From Cryptomeria japonica (Eukaryota; Streptophyta; Pinopsida; Cupressales; Cupressaceae): a stretch of DNA of 64,000 bases. Positions 23,444-36,363 of the stretch are shown in pieces. Where the stretch lies: NCBI RefSeq assembly GCF_030272615.1, contig NC_081414.1, positions 820,691,896 through 820,755,895 on the forward strand, in the 5' to 3' direction. A program made the translations under genes and the position numbers. Positions within the stretch are counted from its first letter, which is position 1, and each line of letters begins with the position of its first letter. The notes below the pieces were generated by a model. The model searched no databases. It was not told the DNA's origin and saw only the letters and a program-made list of their open reading frames with translations.

Positions 23444-24691
23444 TTTTAGAATAGCCGGTGGACAACTAAGAGGGGGGGTGAATCAGTTGTCAATAGATTA
23501 TATTAATCAAACCACTTAATAACCTTAAATCGGAGCACATAAACATTAAATACCAGAATAGTAGAAACAGATACCGGTAAGCATTAAAACTTAAGAATGA
23601 AGCAGAGAATCAACACAATGCAACCATACCACATAACACCATGATTTGCATGTGGAAAACCCATAAAGGGAAAAACCATGGTGGGAAGCCTACCCACAGT
23701 CAGATAATACTTCTGCAGAAAGTATGTGATACAATGAGGGTCCTGCACATGCAGGAAGGCACACTGCCTAGAGCATATTTCTCATTACAAAAGAGTCTCA
23801 CTGACTACAGACAGGTTAAAACCACCTCAATATAACTGGACAACAATCCAAAATAATGAACTGCCAATGATAGCATCTATCATGCCTGATTACAGTCCTG
23901 GTTAAGCTTAATACCAGAGGACTAAATCCTCTTACAAACCCAGTTCGATCTCCAATGATCGACCAACTCCTCTGCCTGAATGATATTACATTATTCTCAC
24001 ATTACATTCCTTGACCATGACCTCTTATGAATAACCATGATACTCTACAATGAGATCTTACATCTTATTTATACAAACCCTAAGGCCTAAACCAATTTGG
24101 TCAGCCACCTTAAAGATATTAAAATAAGATCATTACACATATCCATATTACAATGATATGACATGTCGGATTTAGACCAAAACATCATTAACCAATCCAC
24201 AAATCATCCCAGTAACGTGTAGAGAACACGTAACATGATACCGGTCCATAACCTAGATAGGTACCAGACCCAAATAGATTCACCATGCTAAAGCAAAGTC
24301 TCCAACCAGTTGAAGCATGAACAAAGATCACCTCCTGCATCCCGAATTCCATCTAGAAGCCGCACCAACACCACTTATGCATCCTGTCAAAGATTCTCAG
24401 TAAAAGATCTGCCAGTAAAACCTTAAACCTTGCCAATATGGGCATACCAGAGTGTATGATAGCATCCAATCATCAAGTCAATGCCAACTGACCAAAACAT
24501 ACTCTAGAAGCATCAAACCAAACATATGTTGGTAGTATCCAACTGATAGTCCCTTCTGTCGGTAACACAAGTTCTTCTACTGGTAACCAAAATATGTCTA
24601 CCGGTGCCGGTAACCAACCATAACAGCTAGTGTTGACATCAATGACAAAACATCAATGCAACACATAATCAATTCCATCATATTGCCAACA
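23444..24691 (-). repeat. 3' LTR of the copia element (1,248 bp)
   Basis: It matches the right-hand LTR from TTAGAATARCCGRTGGAC through GAGGTTAAAACCAC and continues to TGCCAACA at 24691, beside the PPT. It contains GTGGAAAACCC with GGGAAAAACC (23652-23680) and the palindrome CCTGCACATGCAGG (23742-23755). The terminal TG of this copy has decayed to TT. Confidence 0.85.
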
Positions 24692-24970
24692 ATATCCCCC
24701 TTTGGCATTGATGGCAACACTAGATGTGAAAAAGAAAACATCTAAGTGCCAAAAATATCTCATAGAAGATATAACAATGAAATACTGAAAAATTCCAACA
24801 ACTCCCCCTGAGGAGTGCCATCCAATCTAAAACTGATCTGTATCTCTCCACATGATATTATTTTTCACATATAACTCTCCCCCTTTGACATCAATGCCAA
24901 AGATATGACATAGACATCAAAATTCTATGTATCTCAAAGCTGACTACTCCCCCTGAGTAGTAGCACTACT
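24692..24970 (-). other. Cluster of PPT-like runs
   Basis: Read on the minus strand, AAAGGGGGATAT abuts the LTR. CAGGGGGAG-type or CAAAGGGGGAG-type motifs recur near 24805, 24880 and 24945. Confidence 0.75.
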
Positions 24971-25034
24971 TCATCAATATAGAGCAAAGAATAAAGTTGA
25001 TGATGCATACTAGACTGATGCACTTCTTAGTCAA

Positions 25035-27070
25035 TTAAGTTTCTACCAGAGGGGTAGATACACCTAACCTGTCTCTCAAATATTCAAATGATTCCTTAGA
25101 CATTGGTTTAGTGAATATATCTGCAATCTTCTCTTTAGTGTTCACATAAACCAATTTGACTTCCTTCTCCTCCACTCTCTTTCAGAAAGTTATATTTTAT
25201 TAATATGTACTTAGTCTTAAAGTGAAATATTGGATTCTTAGACATGTCAATAGCTGTAGAGTTATCACAATAGATAACTACCGGTTCACTACAATTTACC
25301 TTGATATCCTTCAACATTTGCTTCATCCACAAGACTTGAGTACAATTAGTTGCTACTGCAATAGATAAAGAAATGCATGACTATTTTTTGCTGATCCATG
25401 AAACCAATCTCTTTCCAAGAAAGAAAGCTCCACAAAAGTGATCTTCATGTAATCAAGATCTCCTGCCTAATTTGCATCTGTATATGCACATAAAGTGAAG
25501 TTGTCATCTCTAGAATACCATAAGCCATATTCTGTTGTTCCTTGCAAAATATCCTCTTTACTGCACATTCATGATTTTCTTTAGGATTACTTTGATATCT
25601 TGAAACAATACTTACTGCATTCATAATATCCGGTCTAGTATGAGTTAGATACAACAATCCACCAAACATAGACTTATACCTTGTTGAATTTACTGGTGCA
25701 GATGTGTCTTTGATAGATAATTTTCACTTGTCACCATAGGAGTACTTACTGGTTTGGAATTATCCATACCAAACTTCTTCAACAATTCCCTTAGATACTT
25801 GGTTTGACAGATAAAAATTCCTTTGTCAATTTGAGTAATCTGCAAACCTAAGAAAAATCTCGTTTCTCCAATCATAGACATTTCAAATTCATTCTGCATA
25901 TTATTAGAGAATTCCATGCACAATTTATCTTCACCTCCAAAAATGATATCATCAACAAATACTTCAATAATCAGAATATCATCATCAATGATCTTGTAAT
26001 ACAAATTACTGCCAACACTGCCCTTAGTAAAACCAACATTGAAATGATATTTATCCAGCCTTGCATACTAAGCTCTAGGAGCTTGTTTCAATCCATATAA
26101 TGCTTTCATTAACCTGCAAACCATATCTTTGTCATCTGTCAGTGAAAATCCATTAGGCTAATCAATGTATACTTCTTCCTCAAGTTCACAATTCAAAAAT
26201 GCACATTTAACATCCATTTGATAGACCTTATAGTTCTTATAAGCTGCACAAGCAAGAAATAGTCTAACATCTTCAATTCTAGCTATAGGTGCAAATGTTT
26301 CACCATAATCAATTCCTTCCATCTGAGAATATCCTTTACAAACTAGTCTAGCCTTATTTCTTATAACTTGACCATCCTCATTCAATTTATTTCTAAAAAT
26401 CCATTTAGTTCCAATAACATTCTTATTTTTAGGCCGGGGAACTAAAGTCCAAGTCTTATTCTTCTCTATCTGATCTTAATTCATCTTTCATAGCCTTTAA
26501 CCAATGTTTATCTTTACAAACTTCAATAACAGATGCCAGTTCAATTTGAGAAATAAAACATACCTCTTCATTTGCCAGTCTTCTTCTTGTCATAACTCCC
26601 TTATTCTTGTCTCCAATGATTTGATCTTCATAATGATTTAATCTCACATACCTTGGTGTCTGCTGAACTTGAGGTTCTTTGATATGATCATTAGTCACAA
26701 TTAAATTTTCTGATTGTAGTGGTGTAATTGTCTTAGTGTCTTGTACTAGTTGAGGCATTGCCAGTTCAGTTATGATCATTTCCACTGCCGGTTCTCTGTC
26801 ATATGATATAGATTGATCTCTGTATTGCTCATCCACTTTCACATTTGTGCTCTCCATAATTTTCTGCAATCTTTTTTTATAATATCTATATGCTTTTCTC
26901 TGAATTGAAAATCCAAGAAATATCCCTTCATCACATCTAGGATCGAACTTCCCAATTGAATCATCCCTTCTGATATAACATTTACTTCCAAAAATTCTAA
27001 AATATTTAACAGTAGGTGTATGTCCAAACCATAATTCATAAGGAGTCTTACCAGTTTCACCTTTGATATG
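25035..27070 (-). pseudogene. Copia RT and RNase H
   Basis: Reading leftward on the minus strand: KTPYELWFGHTP, IFGSKCYIRRDD (end of the integrase region), then RT with [53 protein letters not shown], and the catalytic FVDDIIFGGED (two Asp kept). RNase H has VIYCDNSTAIDMSKNP and the tail KEKIADIFTKPMSKESFEYL, with a stop at 25035. Frame is lost around 26385-26456, 26005-26160, 25670-25690 and 25335-25445. The enzyme copies element RNA into DNA; here it is not expressible as one protein. An [11 protein letters not shown]-like string suggests one of the common plant copia lineages, but I do not assign one. Confidence 0.9.
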
Positions 27071-28437
27071 TGATGGTATGATGAAAGAATAAGTATCTAG
27101 TAGAATACTGAGAGGGGGGGGGGGGGTGAATCAGTATATTGAAAAATTGATACAAGGTTCCCAAACTCAAATTCAGTCACACAAAGTAAACATATCTCAA
27201 TCAAGATCAATATTCACAAGAATACTTGACATTAGCCGGTTTAACTGTTATGACAACTTTTAACAGTAAACATCTTCAATCTTCTAAACATCAACAATGC
27301 TTAATCTTAGTTCAACATATTCATCTCTCAATGCTTCTACTTAACATGCCTTATTAGAGATTAACCAAATCAACAAATAAGATCACAACTACACAAGCAT
27401 TCACCACTTGACACAAATGTTTATACGTGGAAAACCTAAATAGGTAAAAACCATGGTGAGATGAGACTCACAAGGATAGCTATTTGAACTCTTTCAAGGT
27501 TCGCCCTATTAGGAGCCAAATCCTGTTAGAGCTTTACAATAAGTCCTATTAAGAACTAATTCCGGTTAGAAATCACCCGGTTAATAGATTTACAAATATA
27601 CCTTGTTAGAAGCACAATACCCTGTTAGGAATAACCTTACTAGAGGATTTAAGAATCCAAGCTAATGGACCACCTTGTTAGAGGATTTAATGAGTAACCA
27701 AGCTTGTTAGAGCTTACTTGGTTAAGGGATTTTACTTCTACTGTAATTGTTAGAAAACAATAGGTTTTCTTGATCTGTTTGAGTAGCACTACATTTGCTT
27801 GATTAGATCCTTCTAAGCTTCAATCTTCCTTCACTCAAAGTGCAGATCCATTCACTGGTTGGGCAACCACACACTCAATAGGTTTTCTACCAAACTAGCC
27901 AACAACCTTTACAAACAACTTCACCGACCTTAAATACAAATCAATTAGGTCGGTAACACAACAAAAACCTAATTCTCATCATTGAGATTAGAAACAAGTT
28001 GGTTCAATCTTGACCGTTAGAAATCGTAACAATCTCTTCACATTCTTTAAAATAATTCCAACTGCTCCATGATCACCACTCCATTGGACTTTGTAATTCA
28101 TCACACGCTGTGCATTAAATACAATCCACTTTGCTCCTTCCTTAGACAATAAGCAAACACACCAAACTAATTTGAATTTATCCTCATACAATGATCATAC
28201 GAGTCTCCATCATTACCGCTCATCCAATAATAAACCAACAAACTTGGTCGGTAAGGGCTTAACAACTGATAGGGTTTTACCAGTTACATTACATAGAAAG
28301 GTTTAACCTTTTACACCGGTTCACCAGTTCAACTTACAAACTTTACATACCGGTTACAACATCTTCTACAACTCTGTTCTTACCGGTTACCAGCCAATAT
28401 CAAAAACAACAATATCAGTACAAGCATGAATACTATT

Positions 28438-29905
28438 TGTAGACGTATAAAAATGACCACATTCCTAAATGAATATTTTATGTTGATTTCTCTATTTAAT
28501 TAAATCCAATTTAATTAAATTATCCACATTCTTCTATTTTATTAAGTAAGTTACTCAATTTATTTAAATAAAATTCACTATACCATTTAATGAATAAATC
28601 ATTTTATTCAATTAAATCCCCCCTATCCACTTTTAATTAAATCCAAATTTAATTAAATAGTTATCCTAAATTGAATAAATCTAATTTATTTAATTGCAAC
28701 CAAATTGAATGAAATACTTTATTTCATTTAAATCCTATTATCCCCCCATCTACTTGCAAAATCCCAAACCCATTTCTAATCCCTTCTAGAATCTTCTAAT
28801 CGCTTCTAATTAACCTAACCCTCCTCTAAACTTTGTCACATCCCTAAGCAAAGGGAAGTCACTTCTCAAAAGCCTCAAAGTCTTTGATAACCATTAAAGG
28901 TTTTCAACTTTCAACCACCAAAACCTTTAAAGTCTTTGAAAACCATTAAAGGCTTCCAACCTTCAACCACTTAATCCCTAAAGTCTCCAATAACCATTAA
29001 TAGTTAATTCAAACCCTCCCACATGGTTAAAACATTTGTTTTGACTCAACCTCTATCCAACCCAAGGGTCTCATCAGGCCATTAATGCTTTGACCATGAT
29101 TATCTCTTAATCATTTGCACAAAGGTTTATCCTTGGATTAACTCTTAATCCAGTGGGTAATCTTAATTTAGACTTGACCCTTAGCCTTTAGATAACCATG
29201 AGGTCTTCTCAGGCCTTTAATGCCTCCAACCTCTTCTCTTAACCCAACCCTATGTTGACATTTGTCACCATTTCATTGGTGCCAATTGTGCACATGGATC
29301 CCCAACTTTCAAACTCAACCCTTGATTAAACCATTCAATCTTGACCATCCATTGCCCTGTTTATGCTATAAATAGAGCTCTCATTCCTCAATTCTCAACA
29401 ATCATCTTTCAAATTTGAAGCATTACACTTATGCTCAAATTCTTTCAAGCTTTCTCATTTCATATATGTTCATCATTTAGCCTCTTTTAGATTAGGAATT
29501 AGACTAAATATGCATGTTTAGTGTACTTTTTTTATCATTTAGCTCAATCATAGACTAAATATATTATGCTAGGATAGTATTCATACTAACCTCGTCATCT
29601 TATCATCTAGTGTATTGCATTTTAGAATCATACATAGCTTAATTTCTATTTCATACTAAATTTAGCAAAAGCATCTCTTGTTCTCATATTTGCCATCCCT
29701 AAACCATTTTGCTCAGTGATCTGAGAGCAAAAACATTGGTTTGAGGGACATTGTGAGATAGAGAACCATGGGACCCTCCTTGGGAAGCTGAGTAACACTA
29801 CGTTACTCCATAGCTTGCATCAAGAAGTCCTGTGTGTGTGTGTGGACTAGTATTTAACTAAATTTTCACATATTAAGTTTTATTCGCCCACTTTTCCCGC
29901 ATACA
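28438..29905 (+). repeat. 5' LTR of the LARD
   Basis: It starts TGTAGACGTATAAAAATG and ends CCGCATACA. A TATA box TATAAATA lies at 29367-29374. Confidence 0.93.
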
Positions 29906-29909
29906 TTTC

Positions 29910-29926
29910 TGGCGCCCACCGTGGGG
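29910..29926 (+). other. LARD primer-binding site
   Basis: TGGCGCCCACCGTGGGG begins four bases after the LTR. This form is seen in plant Ty3/gypsy-type elements; the exact tRNA was not assigned. Confidence 0.75.
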
Positions 29927-29994
29927 CTCGACCCCAAATAACAAATCGGTTTTTGAAAATAAATACTTTTGCAGGCATGCGGGAAAAATGAAGT

Positions 29995-30390
29995 AGCACT
30001 TTCAGTTCACTGTTTAGCGCATCCAGTAAACAGAGTAGCGCATCCAATCCACTGTTCAGCGTGTGGGGACCATCATCTAGCGCGTGCAGTTCAAACATTA
30101 GCACATGACCTCCGTTAAGTTTTTCCTGTAGGCCTCAATGCGGAAACAAAACAGAGTAGCGCATCCGGTTAACAGCCTAGAGCATCTAGTCCACTGTTTA
30201 GCGCGTGGAGTCTATCATCCAACGCGTGAAGTCAATCTTTTAGCGCATCAAAACACTAATATTTTCCTGTAGGTATCAACGCGGGAGAAAAATAGAATAG
30301 CGCATCCGGAAAACAGCTTAGCGCATTGGGGGCACATAATAGCGCGTAGGGGCTTTTTCTTAGCGCATAGACATCATTTCTTAGCGCATA
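29995..30390. repeat. Array 1 of AGCGCRT heptamers at exact 21-bp spacing
   Basis: Heptamer starts: 29995, 30016, 30037, 30058, 30079, 30100; then 30158, 30179, 30200, 30221, 30242; then 30299, 30320, 30341, 30362, 30383. Within each block the step is exactly 21 bp; blocks are separated by steps of 58 and 57 bp. Most copies read AGCGCAT or AGCGCGT, and a few are degenerate (AGCACAT, AACGCGT, AGAGCAT). The 14 bases between are poorly conserved. Each block is preceded by a GCAGG or GTAGG string and an (A)TGCGGGAAA-like string. Confidence 0.93.
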
Positions 30391-32406
30391 GAGTTGGCAG
30401 AGCCAAAAATTTATGACAGAGTCCAAATTTAGGCTTGTGGGAGACATAATATATATGGAATATAACATTTAAGTATAAGTGACTTTAAGTTATATTCCAT
30501 ATATACTTTCAGGATGTTTGAGAGGGGTTTCAGACCTCTAGGAGTTATAATGCAAAATCTAGTTTTTGGAAGATCTTCCAAATTTCAGACTTAGTCAAAT
30601 TTCAGGGCATTTCAGGATCAGGATTGTAAAATTTGTAACCAAGATCAGAATTTAGGCTTGTGTAAGCCCACACTAACACTTGATCACTGATTGTGTGCAG
30701 GTTCTAATATTTTTTGTGCAGGGGAAGGAGCAAGTTTAGAGGCTTTAAGTTTTTTTTTTTACTTTCTTTCAACTAAAGTTGGTTAAAAAGAACTCACTCT
30801 CCTTTTTTGCACAAATTAAAATAAACCTCATCATTTCATTTGGATGCATAAAATGAACTTCATGCCTTCCTTTTTGGTGTTTTAAAAGAAAATTCATCTT
30901 TCTTTATTGCATGGTAAAAAGAACAACAAACTTCATATTTGCTTTCTTGCAAGTTAGGAAAAACACTTCATTTTGGAAGCTGTAAAAAGCACCAACAATC
31001 TTTACTTTGGCAAAAGTTTTAAAAGGAACCTCACCATCCTTTTGTGTTTAAAAGGATTCACTTCATTTTGCAAAGTAAAAGAACCTCATCTTCATTTTGT
31101 GCAAGGCAAAGAGGGAAAGTTTTCCCCTATCGACTTTAATTTTGTTGACCAAAAATCACGATTTACTTTTGTTGACCAGGCTTGTTTTACAAAAGTTTTG
31201 GAAATACACACTTTGCTATGAAAGGTTAAAAAGGAACACCATGCTTTTTGGAGCAACATCTCCAAATAGAAGTTAGCAAATCATTGTCTTGGAGGCTAAA
31301 AAGAACAAATTGATTGCCTTGTCTCGAAAGTGGAAGGTATATGCTCTCCCCATAACTGGGTGACCAAAAAGCCAAGCCACTCTTAAGCTTTTTGTACTTC
31401 AAGCATTTAAATCCTTTAGCAGGCCTGCCTTCCCGAGGGGTTGAAAAACTTTTAAAGCCATTCTTTGGCCGGTGTGAAGGGAACGACCTAAGTGGGGAAT
31501 GACTTTGACACCAAGAATTCCAACCCACTATAATCAAATGTGGAAAGTGATGAAAATCCTTTTCAACGGTTGTGCGCAGTGATTAGCCTTCCCCTAGTAT
31601 CCTCGAGATACGTAAAGCCTTTGTTTTAAAGGTTGGGAAGCTTCTTGAGGGAGTTTATCACTGACGGCTGAACAGGAAGCCTGATTATGAACCTTAGAAA
31701 TAGAAACCTTGAACCGAGTCAGTCGCCAAACATTGGCAATATCATAGTGCAAGGGTGGGGAAGAATCCACCCCCAAGATTACTCACCATATATCTCCCAA
31801 AATAACTACTCAATTGTGAAGCAATTCACTTTGAGTTAAATTCTGGCAAAAGGCAAAAAAACGGGCACCCTCTAGGGGGTGACAAGGCTGTTTGAGCTGA
31901 CGGAGTATCGAGACTAGTGGGCTATGATATTGTCAATGACCTTTGAATAAAGAGTCTATCTAATGTGTCTTTTGTTGTAGATCAAACCAGTGATAACATC
32001 GAGGATTTGAACACATCCTCAAAAGAATATACACTCAATGTTTAGCATTAGGATGATCATTGTCTTCATGTGTGCTATGTATTTTTGTCACAAATGTTAA
32101 AATATCTTGCAAAGTATCCAACAATCAAACTCAAAAGTCAGTTCAAACAAGGAAAAAACATAAAGTGGAGAAGATTTCCAAATCCAACAAAGCATCTTTT
32201 GAGATGGTTATCAACATTTCAACTATCTTTAAGAAAGACTTTCATCCAACAAGATTAGGGGAATATCAAACCAAGTGATCAAGAATTTATCTATTCGACG
32301 TAGTAAGCTTGAGTATCCAAAAAGAAATCATCCATCAAAATCACAAGTGTTAAAAATTTCAAAAATCACAGAAAAACAACCAAGTCAAAATAAATCAGGG
32401 CAGTTT
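30391..32406. other. LARD interior, no gene; degenerate repeats 30770-31240
   Basis: From 30770 to 31240 an irregular repeat of about 45-50 bp combines CTTCATTTTG with TTAAAAAGAA-like strings. The rest, to 32406, shows no domain. Short frames are interrupted everywhere. Confidence 0.6.
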
Positions 32407-32780
32407 AGCGCATGAGAGCAACTTCTTAGCGCGTAGAGAACTTCTGTTAGCGCATCCAAACCTCAAGTTAGCGCGTCGAGTTTAAACAATAGCGTTTTTA
32501 TCATAGGTCAAAACAGTGTTGACATAGTTAGCGGATCAACAAAACATTCTAGCGTGTGGAAGCAACAGCTTAGCGCGTGGTATACAAAAATTAGCGCATA
32601 AAGTCAAACAGTTAGCGCGTCGACAACCCAGGATAGCGCATAGGTTTTTCAACAGTTAGACAACACTTTTAAAAACAATCCGAACTTTAGCGCGTGTCCG
32701 TGGGCAGCCTAGCGCGTGAGCTTATTCTTTTAGCGCATCAAGGAATTTCAGTAGCGCATATAAACTCTGTTCTAGCGTGT
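32407..32780. repeat. Array 2 of AGCGCRT heptamers at 21-bp spacing
   Basis: Heptamer starts: 32407, 32428, 32449, 32470, 32491; then 32530, 32551, 32572, 32593, 32614, 32635; then 32689, 32711, 32732, 32753, 32774. All steps within blocks are 21 bp except one of 22. Inter-block steps are 39 and 54 bp. There are 16 copies, the same number as in array 1, which lies about 2 kb upstream. Confidence 0.93.
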
Positions 32781-33540
32781 GATCGAAAACAGAAAACAAA
32801 GAGCAAAAACCGAGAAAAATTTTGAAATTTCAAAAACATTTTTAGAAGCCTTTTTTCATCAAAAATCATTTTTTTCATCACAACAGAGTGACAAAAACAA
32901 ACTATTAAAAACTTTTCTCAAGCTAAATTTGTGTTAAACAAAGTTGTCCAAGTCCTAAACAAATCGCACAATAGAGGATGTCTCTCCTATCATAATCCGG
33001 AAAATTTTCATCATCAGTGTCATCAAAATCCTTTACCATCTTACGGATTTCTATCTCAAAATACTTGTTTAAAATTCTCAAATCATCAAATCCAGTTTCC
33101 AGATCGGGAAGCTTTTATCCATATCATTTGACACACTTTATCGTGAAGGGGCAGCCTTCACTCTGATAAAGTAAGATTTGAAATTTCCAAAACAAGAATC
33201 AACTGAATCCAAACCAATCAAAGGAAATCATTGATCACTCTTGCATGACTAATCCCCTTATTCTAAGAAGAAAGAACCTCTATCGTAACATCACGTTAAA
33301 GAAACGACAACCTAGTTTTTCCAAATTCATCAGGCGAAATAAGTTTTTATACATCAATCGTCAACTCTTCAAATCTCATCAAGTATTCTTTCATCACGTC
33401 AAACAGTATATCCAAAACAGACAACCTAGTCCTAAGACCCTTATCAACAGGAGTAAATTTCTCTACATCAACCTATCAAAAGCATCAACTTTGATCATTC
33501 ATCATCAAACCGAACAAAACAGGAAACCCAGTCAAAGGAA

Positions 33541-34071
33541 ATGAGTCCTAGCATAAATCAAGATCACAATATCAGGGCTTCCCAATCTAATCCCATTTTT
33601 GATCAAGATCCCACCTGTCAAGAATCTTATGATGATCCCCTAAAATTTTGGTATTCCATCCACAATGACCCTCTTTCATCTCAAGAGCAGAGTCCCATTC
33701 AACATCCACCTCCTAAGCAAAATCATGATATTCCTTCCATATCCTCCACTATTCTAATTCAAAATCAAGAGAAAAGCACAAACTCCAATGATCCTACTCC
33801 AAGTCAAGATCAAGATCAAGGAATCTCTTCATCCTCCAAATCTATCTTACGTCCTTTCATTCCAAAGTCAATCTCTTCATCCTCCAAATCTATCTTAGGT
33901 CCTTTCAATCCAAAGTCAAACTCTTCTTCTTCTAAATCTATCTTAGGTCCTTTCATTCCACAATTAAACTCTCCATCCCTTTCATCCATCTTGGGTCCTT
34001 ACCTCCCTCCATCCACCAATCCATCACCTCAAATGATCCATAAGAAAGATCAACGAGGAGCACATCTTTGA
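33541..34071 (+). CDS. Possible repeat-rich hypothetical ORF in the LARD
   Basis: A 176-residue frame rich in Ser, Pro, Gln and Asn. Its C-terminal half contains a 48-bp, in-frame tandem repeat (from 33823, 33871 and 33919 onward) encoding variants of SSSSKSILGPFIPKS. Related SILGP-type sequence continues to about 34160 after the stop. It has no similarity to gag or pol that I can see. The in-frame repeat could be chance in a pyrimidine-rich tract, so expression is uncertain. Confidence 0.3.
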   Translation: MSPSINQDHNIRASQSNPIFDQDPTCQESYDDPLKFWYSIHNDPLSSQEQSPIQHPPPKQNHDIPSISSTILIQNQEKSTNSNDPTPSQDQDQGISSSSKSILRPFIPKSISSSSKSILGPFNPKSNSSSSKSILGPFIPQLNSPSLSSILGPYLPPSTNPSPQMIHKKDQRGAHL

Positions 34072-34806
34072 AATTCTTTCAACCCTCTATCTAAACATCT
34101 TTCCAAAACTATTCTTCTATCATTTCCTCTATCTATTTTGGGTCCTTCTGTCCCAAAATTCAATTTTCCTCCATTTCTTCATCACTTCTCAAGTACCAAC
34201 ACTCATCCTAAAAACATTTCTATCTATCCTTGCACAAATCTTCAAACATTCTATCTATTATCCAACACCTCTTTTCTATCCTTCCATCCCTTTGATTCAA
34301 TCATTTGCATAAATATTTCATCTGTGAGATAGGTATTTGTGTCATTTTGTCACATACTTGCTCATGCTTGAATCTATTGTTCAGTCCTTTTCCTAGATAT
34401 CTATTCATAGAATGCTTCAGAATCCGAGGTTGTTCCTCTTTAACATTTTCTTTTGGTTGGGATACACACTCAATCCAAAAAAGAACCACTTATCGTATCT
34501 TGGTACTAACATCTTTTGATTACTATATCTCATCCACTTAATTGATTGCTCTAAATCATTGTGATCTCTTAAATTGAAGACATGGCTAGTGAAAAATCAA
34601 AAATCTTGCTTCAGCGCCACTGTAATTATCAGACCCATGTAAGTTTCATCACTTACAAGCCAATGCAAAAAAAAAGAAAAAAAGAAAAAAAAAAAAGAAA
34701 AAAAGAAGAGAAATATCAAAAGCATGAGCAAGAAAATGAACATCAAGAAAAGAAAAATGCAATGAAATCCAATATCATAATGATTAGCTATAGGAACATG
34801 CAAGTA

Positions 34807-34906
34807 ACTCCATCGGGGCTATGGACGCCTGGCTGGCAATGGAGTAATATTTGTGAGATTACAGCGATAACCTTGTCGGGGCTATGGACGCTCGCTAGCA
34901 ACAAGG
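34807..34906. repeat. Two hairpins with shared loop and different stems
   Basis: Hairpin 1 is ACTCCAT (34807-34813), a 25-nt loop, ATGGAGT (34839-34845). Hairpin 2 is CCTTGT (34871-34876), a 24-nt loop, ACAAGG (34901-34906). Both loops begin CGGGGCTATGGACGC and end GCA. Confidence 0.8.
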
Positions 34907-35474
34907 CTCTATCCAGGATGCTTTTGAAGTCAAGGTAACTCATGTAGCTAGCCATGTTGGATTCTAAAGATTACAATGATCATATGAGCCAGAATAAACC
35001 CACTTGCACACATGGGTAATCAAAGACTAAGTACCTTGATCTAGTTTGAGATTCTTATTCCCTTTTGAGTCTGCTTCCTAGTTGCTAGAAATGTTCAGTT
35101 GAATTTTCCAGAGGTTCTAAGTGTGGGTTGGGTCTCTATCTTTGAAAAGTTCGAGAACACTTATTCAGATGATGCTAAATGTTGTGACAATCCTACATAT
35201 CACCTCTTTGCAAATGGAAACCTCTATGCTTGGGGGCAAAGTTCATCCACTCTATTCTTCTTACCATATCTCCCATTATCCTTCCTCCAATATCCATTAC
35301 TCTATCTAACTTCATCATTATCTATAACCTTGCTTCACCTCATCCATATCCCTTATCCTATCTATTCATTTCTTCTATCATCCAATTCTTTCTACAATCT
35401 TGCTTCACTCTAATTCATATCTATCTATCCTATCTATTCATTGCTTCCATCATCCAGTGCTATCTATATCCTAT

Positions 35475-35965
35475 TGTTGGATTTTGCCAAGATCAAGAAG
35501 TCATTGAAATGTACAAGATAGAGACATAATATGGGACAAGAATAAACTGTATTCTCATCAATAGAAAATGATCAACAATTGTTGTTATCTAGTTGCATAC
35601 AATGTAGATGAGCCTGCTTATATAGGCAAGGCTAGGGATATGTATGAGCACACAAACATGACATGTGGCTCAATAAGAAACAAGGGTAGGTAGGAAATAG
35701 GTGTGGGTAGGTAGGAGAAATAATATAATATTCCACATGAGGTGGATCACCCACCGAAGGTGGAATTATCACTCCACAATAAGTGGATATGATAGTATAA
35801 TAACAAGATCAACACCATAAGAGGTGGAATTTCTCCTATACACACTATCCCAATGTGGCACAAATACCCAAGTGTCTCATATCCAAACTACTATGAAATG
35901 CATTATCCTAAGTAAACTTAAGTAAGTGTAATAATATCCATGATGAATAATTATTTACACCAACA
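35475..35965 (-). mobile_element. Solo LTR (491 bp) inside the LARD
   Basis: It runs TGTTGG to CCAACA with a perfect CCTAT duplication (35470-35474 and 35966-35970). The best TATA box, TATATAAG, is on the minus strand (35617-35624), giving the orientation. It has no coding capacity. It is not related by eye to the longer LTRs of this window. Confidence 0.88.
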
Positions 35966-36117
35966 CCTATCTCTATCCATATCCCCTTTTTCATCCTTGA
36001 TCTTGATCAAAACTATGGACAACAAATCTATTTCCACCTCAATGGTTCAGTCATCCATTCATCCATTCCTTGTCTTGATATACATTGGGGCAACCAAATG
36101 CATCTTTCTTCTAATCC

Positions 36118-36240
36118 AAAAAATCAAAAAAATCAAAATATCCAAAAAACTCAAAAAAATCAAAATATCCAAAAACTCAAAAAAATCAAAATATCCAAAA
36201 ACTCAAAAAAATCAAAATATCCAAAAACTAAAAATCAACA
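36118..36240. repeat. 26-27-bp tandem repeat
   Basis: Four units of ATCAAAATATCCAAAAA start at 36132, 36159, 36185 and 36211. Confidence 0.85.
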
Positions 36241-36363
36241 AAATCAAAAAAAATCGAAGCATGAACACATGGACCATCCATCAAATCAGATCACCAATAG
36301 GAAAACTCTCAAAGTCTGCAATAAAACTTATCACATGTCTTGTTAATCAATTCATTACTTGAA

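Noticed and set aside
29995-32780. CRISPR-like array
   Set aside because: The constant part is only 7 bp, the step is 21 bp, the spacers are 14 bp, and the context is a plant LTR element.
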